Assembly (NCBI GenBank): GCA_918026815.1
Contig: CAKJVC010000069.1
Coordinates: forward strand, 62,001-126,000
From: Chalara sp. BL73
Taxonomy: Eukaryota; Ascomycota; Leotiomycetes; Helotiales
Direction of reading: 5' to 3'
Length of the DNA stretch: 64,000 nucleotides
The position numbers and the translations under genes are program-made. Within the stretch, counting starts at the first letter, position 1. Each line of letters opens with the position of its first letter. Positions 59,838 through 64,000 of the stretch are shown here, piece after piece. The notes under the pieces were generated by a model that was given only the letters and a program-made list of their open reading frames with translations, was not told where the DNA came from and made no database searches.

Positions 59838-61050
59838 TCATGAAGTTGTGTTCTTCGCGACAATCCCTCTGGCGAACTCTCCGAAAGTAATATCCTGGTC
59901 AATGTCAACCACCTCCCCAAGGTTAGGTTGAGTGAAAACTGCAAGGGTATTTCTTGCTATGCGGCCGCCAGCGTTCTCCCCATCTGCAACACCTGGCCGA
60001 ATGCCGCGAACGAAGTGAGGGACGGCTTTGAATTTGCCCTTGGTAATTTTCTCCAGCGCTTCACCTGTCTGGAAAGCTATACAGTCTCGCGGAATCTTGA
60101 CTTGCACCGTCTCACCGCTTCGCGACTGAATGTACAATCCAGCGGTGGGATCTGGGGAGGAAGGCAGCTCGGCAAGTGAAGGGAGATACTGCGGGCTGTA
60201 AGCATAGCTTATGGGTATCACCGGTGGTTGTCGAGTCTCGTTGATGAACATGGCAGATGTAAGGCCAGTCAAGCAGCCATGATCTAAATGCGTGGCACAC
60301 CAGTCATCATCCGCCTTCTCGTTGTCAGGTTTCGTATCTTTAGGGTCTGATGGGAAGTAATGAAGCAAACGAGCTTTTGTTGTGGTAGAAGTTTTGACCA
60401 CATGCTCTAGATATCCTGGTTTGTATGCTGGAATCTCTTTTTCCGCATATCGATCACACGCGCGAGCCACCAGAACAGCGGTGTCTATTATAATACGACA
60501 TAGGGCTTCAAAAGTCTCTTGGAATCCCGGTAGCACTGAATTTGGCGGCCATAGATTTGGACTCAAGTACTCAGGAAAATTCTGTTCGTTGAACTCTGGA
60601 GTAGGCTTGGCGCACGACAAAGAAGAGTCGACATAGAACGCACAATTTGCGTAGTATGAGCCTTTCAGAGTATCGACCTGACCATTCTTCAAGGTCTCTT
60701 TTCCTAGCGACCAGCCTGTCAAATATTTTGCTGCCGCATTCTCGATTTTCTCTGTCCCATGTTACTTTCATAGGTAAGTGGATGCAATAGACCAACCTAA
60801 GTGGACAGAAGGAAGATTCCCGAGATAGGAAGAGTAGTTGAGTAGACGATGCCTTAACTCTTTGAAATCCTGCGGAACATCTTTAACTAAGATTATACCC
60901 AAAGAATCCGGGCCAAAAGCTTCTTCTAAGGTAGCAAACGGGACATTTCCTGGTCTTGTTAGAAAGCATTAAAACGAATGCACCAAGGTTGTTGATCGAC
61001 CCACCTGTTTTCAGGTCCTCTAGAGTAACAGTCACGGCGGAGGCTGCCAT
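59838..61050 (-). CDS. 2-oxoglutarate/Fe(II)-dependent dioxygenase-like (isopenicillin N synthase fold)
   Basis: Exons 61050..61005, 60949..60797 and 60751..59838 (55- and 45-nt introns) encode 370 residues. The joined N-terminus MAASAVTVTLEDLKTGNVPF continues as ATLEEAFGPDSLGIILVKDV, resembling the N-terminal part of this superfamily. The iron-binding triad is visible as His221-x-Asp223 in THLDHG and His312 in AVPHFVRG. Further typical pieces are LYIQSRSGETVQVKIPRDCI and RNTLAVFTQPN near the oxoglutarate-binding position. Fungal members of this type are mostly uncharacterised; the substrate cannot be predicted. It shares a 262-bp divergent region with the FRG1-like gene. Confidence 0.85.
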
Positions 61051-61312
61051 TTCATATCAAGTTCACAGGTAAGTATATATTAAAGATGAAGCAAAGCAAG
61101 AAGGGAAGCACTTATTAACTTGGGGAGAATAATCTTTCTTTTTCTATGACAATGGTGTCGGGCGAATCCGAAGCAATATTGAGGGGCAGGCGGGTGTGCC
61201 AAGATAATTCTGCCGCCCTATACCGCTCAGTTATGCTGCTTTGGGTTACACATTCTCCACCTCTTCTAAATAACAACCCACCTTCCCAATACAACCTCAT
61301 GCTCTTAACAAA
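61051..61312. promoter_or_regulatory. Divergent promoter region of the dioxygenase and FRG1-like genes
   Basis: These 262 bp separate two start codons facing away from each other, so both promoters must lie here. I see no specific site. Confidence 0.45.
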
Positions 61313-62168
61313 ATGGTAAAAGCTCTGACATTCAAAGGCGACAAGAAGGTCAAGAAGCGGAAGCGAGTGGATGTAGACGAAAAATTTGGCGATGCCTCAG
61401 CATCTGCAGGAAAAGAAGCAAAAGCCTCTGATGCGGGAGACGACGATAGTTGGGTCACAGCTGAAGCTTCTGGGGATGTTGTCGGGCCTATTGTCTTTGT
61501 GCTGCCCTCGGAACCACCAACATGCATTGCGTGCGATCCCACGGGCAAGGTCTTCGCGAGTCCTTTGGAGAATATGATTGACGGCAATCCAGCTACGGCA
61601 GAACCTCACGATGTTCGACAGGTGTGGGTTGCGAACAGAGTTGCAGGCACAGAGACGTTTAGCTTCAAGGGACATCATGGCAGGTAAGTTCTCCTGGGTC
61701 CTCTCAAGTATGAAACTAACACGATTCAGATATCTAAGTTGTGATAAGTATGGAATTTTATCTGCGAATACAGAAGCAGTTTCTCCGCTGGAGTCATTCC
61801 TCTCCATATCAACCGTAGATACTCCCGGAACATTTCAAATACAAACTCTGCGCGACACATTTATTACGGTCAAGCCATCTACCTCCTCTAAAGCAAGCGC
61901 GCTGCCAGAAATAAGAGGAGATGCAGATTCTACCACATTCAACACAACATTGCGAATACGTATGCAGGCACGTTTCAAGCCGAAGCTAAAAGCGAACAAA
62001 GAGGAGAAGGCCAGAGAGAAGATCAGCCGGAAAGAGCTAGAGGAAGCTGTTGGACGAAAGTTGGAGGATGATGAGGTGAGGAGGCTGAAGAGAGCTAGGA
62101 GGGAAGGCGATTATCATGAGGCGTTGCTCCTTATCAAGGTTAAAAACAAGCATGATAAGTACAGTTAA
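61313..62168 (+). CDS. FRG1-like nucleolar/spliceosome-associated protein
   Basis: Exons 61313..61683 and 61730..62168 (46-nt intron with AACTAAC branch) encode 269 residues. The basic N-terminus MVKALTFKGDKKVKKRKRVD matches FRG1-like proteins, as does the actin-bundling-like beta-trefoil core: YLSCDKYGILSANTEAVSPL, ESFLSISTVDTPGTFQIQTL and FITVKPS. A lysine-rich tail (FKPKLKANKEEKAREKISRK then ELEEAVGRKLEDDEVRRLKR) is also usual. In animals FRG1 associates with pre-mRNA processing and the nucleolus; the fungal role is inferred. Intact. Confidence 0.9.
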
Positions 62169-62704
62169 ATAGTGAGACAGCCAAAGAAGAAGTCGAGTCC
62201 AGCATTTCAGATGACAACCCATCTGAGAGGTAATTTAAGGATACCTCTGGGCTATTTATTGTCATGGACGGGAATGGAAAGCACCAATCTTTGGTGATCA
62301 CCATTGAAGATTTTCACGGGCGCATAATGAGAGTGCAGCATAAAGACGCTCGGTGTAGACTTTGTGTTAAAAAGGAGCACATCATACTCTCCAACACAGA
62401 ATAAGACGAAGAACTCTGTCTACCGTACCAAATACACGTGATCATTTCCTCTAAGCCCTTTGGATTATTCGAACTTTGCTTTCAAGGACTACATTAATTT
62501 CCATGCGTCTGTTTGCATGAAATATCAAATATTTAAGCATCTTGATCATTAAATTTGGATTTGAGCATCATATTCAATCATCTTTTTATAATTTTCCTTA
62601 AAGAAAAAAAACACTCCACATCAAATTTTCAGACCTACTGTCCTTGAGCTTTATGAGTTAGCACCACCTAGTGACCACTTCATTTGAAATTTGAATTCCA
62701 TGCA
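62169..62704. other. Intergenic region between FRG1-like and WD40 genes
   Basis: These 536 bp hold the 3' flank of the FRG1-like gene and the promoter of the WD40 gene. An A-run lies at 62602-62611. Nothing else is visible. Confidence 0.45.
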
Positions 62705-64000
62705 ATGTATACCCTCGATAATTTCGCCGTCCACGCTGTTACAAGCCCGGAAAATACATACATCTACGACATCTTACCCACCGCTCTTGGCCTCGTATCA
62801 ATCTCTTCAGATGACAAACTGCGCCTACTTGACCCTCTGAATCTAGGGAGTCCAGCTGTTGTGAAAAAGGCCAATCAGGATGTTACCAGTTTAAGAGTTT
62901 TATCGGATGAGGGAGTGGTCGTCACTGGAGGACGTGACGGAAGAGTTGAGGTCCTTGACTTGAGAAGTAGTGGGAAGAACGTTGCAAAAAGTGGTCAGTT
63001 TTACATCCTTTCCTTTTGAGTTAGTTATGGATTTATAAGAAATGAATAATAAGCCCCCAACCGTTCGTCCACAATTGTTAGAGGGCGCTGCTGTGAGAGC
63101 GATAGCGCCTAGTGAGTGAAAGATTTAGACTCTTACTTCTAGTAGATAAATCAGCTACGCCAGCACCTATATTGTCGCTTGCTTGCTCATCGCCTTATGG
63201 TATCGCGGCTGGGACAGAGTTAACAAACCATCAGGCTACAGTATTGATATGGTGAGTCGCTCTTATTGCTCTAGCAATCATCGCTGACATGAACATAGGG
63301 ACACCCGAAAACTAGATGAGCCTGCGGTTCAATATGTAGAAAGTCATAGCGACGACATTACTGAGGTATTGTTGTGCTTCCGAGTTCAAGCAGTCGAGAA
63401 GAGCTGATGGATGTAATAGCTACAATTTCATCCGTCAAGGCCGCAAATCCTCCTCTCAGGCTCAACGGATGGTCTAGTAAATATATACAATGTCACAATC
63501 ACCGATGAAGAAGAGGCTCTACATCAAACAATCAACCACGGTGCCTCAATACATCACGCAAATTTTCTGAGTGATGTGGATATTTTCGCATTATCTCATG
63601 ATGAAAAGTTCTCGACATATGAGCTGGTTACAAATCCGGAAGAGGGTGTAGAGGAACCGGCGCCGGTGCACTATGGAGATTTGAGAGAGGGCCTTGGAGG
63701 AGAGTACGCTGCAAATGTAATTACGAGGCCTGATGGTAGTGCTGTTCTGGGTATTGGGACGCATAGGTAAATTTTACATGCCGTGACTTTAGCCAGGTGA
63801 ATCAAGCTGATATATTTTCATAGTCGGGAGAGTTTCGACCTCATTCAATTGAAGAAAAGCCCACCTCGGAACTTCGTCCCAGAATCGAAGGTTACTTTGA
63901 CTGGTGCTCATGGATCAGAAATCGTGAGAGCGTTCTGCTTTTTAGATTCAGTATGTGCCAATCCAATTGATAATGAGCGAGTGAATGCTGACGTCGAAGT
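62705..64000 (+). CDS. WD40-repeat protein, WDR89-like (3' end outside window)
   Basis: Exons 62705..62993, 63146..63251, 63299..63365, 63420..63766 and 63824..63950 are visible, and a GTATGT donor at 63951 shows that the gene continues beyond the edge. The 312 residues seen form WD40 blades: LVSISSDDKLRLLDP, VVVTGGRDGRVEVLDLRS, G-I-A-A-G-TELTNHQATVLIWDTR, ITELQFHPSRPQILLSGSTD with GLVNIYNV, and a blade around VDIFALSHDEKFSTYEL. The order and the ELTNH-x-A-x-V-L-I-W-D block resemble WDR89 and related proteins of unknown molecular role. The first intron (152 nt) is long and its donor (GTCAGT) is the less certain choice. No regulation is evident. Confidence 0.82.

Noticed and set aside
45261..61050. 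Secondary-metabolite cluster (AtaL-like protein, ABC transporter, dioxygenase)
   Set aside because: There is no synthase or other backbone enzyme, no pathway-specific regulator is recognisable, and the genes are interspersed with a cell-wall glucanase and unrelated genes.

Overview
The window reads as nuclear DNA of a filamentous ascomycete (Pezizomycotina). Genes are split by many short introns (about 40-80 nt) with GT-AG ends and CTAAC-type branch points. Proteins resemble those of filamentous fungi, and several families present (DUF3807, DUF1857/AtaL-like, fungal MRP-type ABC transporters, BTB proteins with a KGDYYP-type motif) are typical of that group. A leotiomycete-like origin is my impression only. 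All exon joins were worked out by hand from splice signals, reading phase and remembered family conservation; no search was run.

Layout. Left end (1-13 kb): VPS53 (3' end off the window, minus), a secreted FAD-dependent oxidase, a large multi-spanning membrane protein of unknown role, a peroxisomal/mitochondrial Mpv17-PMP22 family protein and a zinc-finger protein resembling the abscission checkpoint regulator ANCHR. Middle (13-27 kb): a gene-poor, repeat-bearing stretch holding a GGACAAGT minisatellite, an AT-rich patch, a probable solo LTR with near-identical target duplications, a single-exon F-box-like Cys-rich gene, the decayed remains of an amino-acid permease, a DUF3807 gene and a 421-bp element with 28-bp perfect terminal inverted repeats. 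Right part (26.8-64 kb): a dense block of housekeeping and metabolic genes: a four-intron small gene that carries an apparent one-base frameshift, ATG14, a BTB protein, CSN12-like PCI protein, ribosomal protein eL20, an alpha/beta hydrolase, SDS22, xylose reductase, a protein kinase, an AtaL-like protein, a long disordered protein, a 16-exon MRP-type ABC transporter, a GH5 exo-beta-1,3-glucanase, a 2-oxoglutarate-type dioxygenase, FRG1-like and a WD40 protein cut by the window end.

Functional themes are mostly unconnected: vesicle tethering and autophagy (VPS53, ATG14), translation and RNA (eL20, FRG1), phosphatase and kinase signalling (SDS22, kinase), pentose metabolism (xylose reductase), cell wall (glucanase), export (ABC). 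There is no backbone synthase, so I see no secondary-metabolite cluster, and no CRISPR, rRNA or confident tRNA. The most unusual items are the inverted-repeat element, the solo LTR, the permease relic, the frameshifted gene and two structured intergenic patches. I did not find a clearly new multi-gene system.
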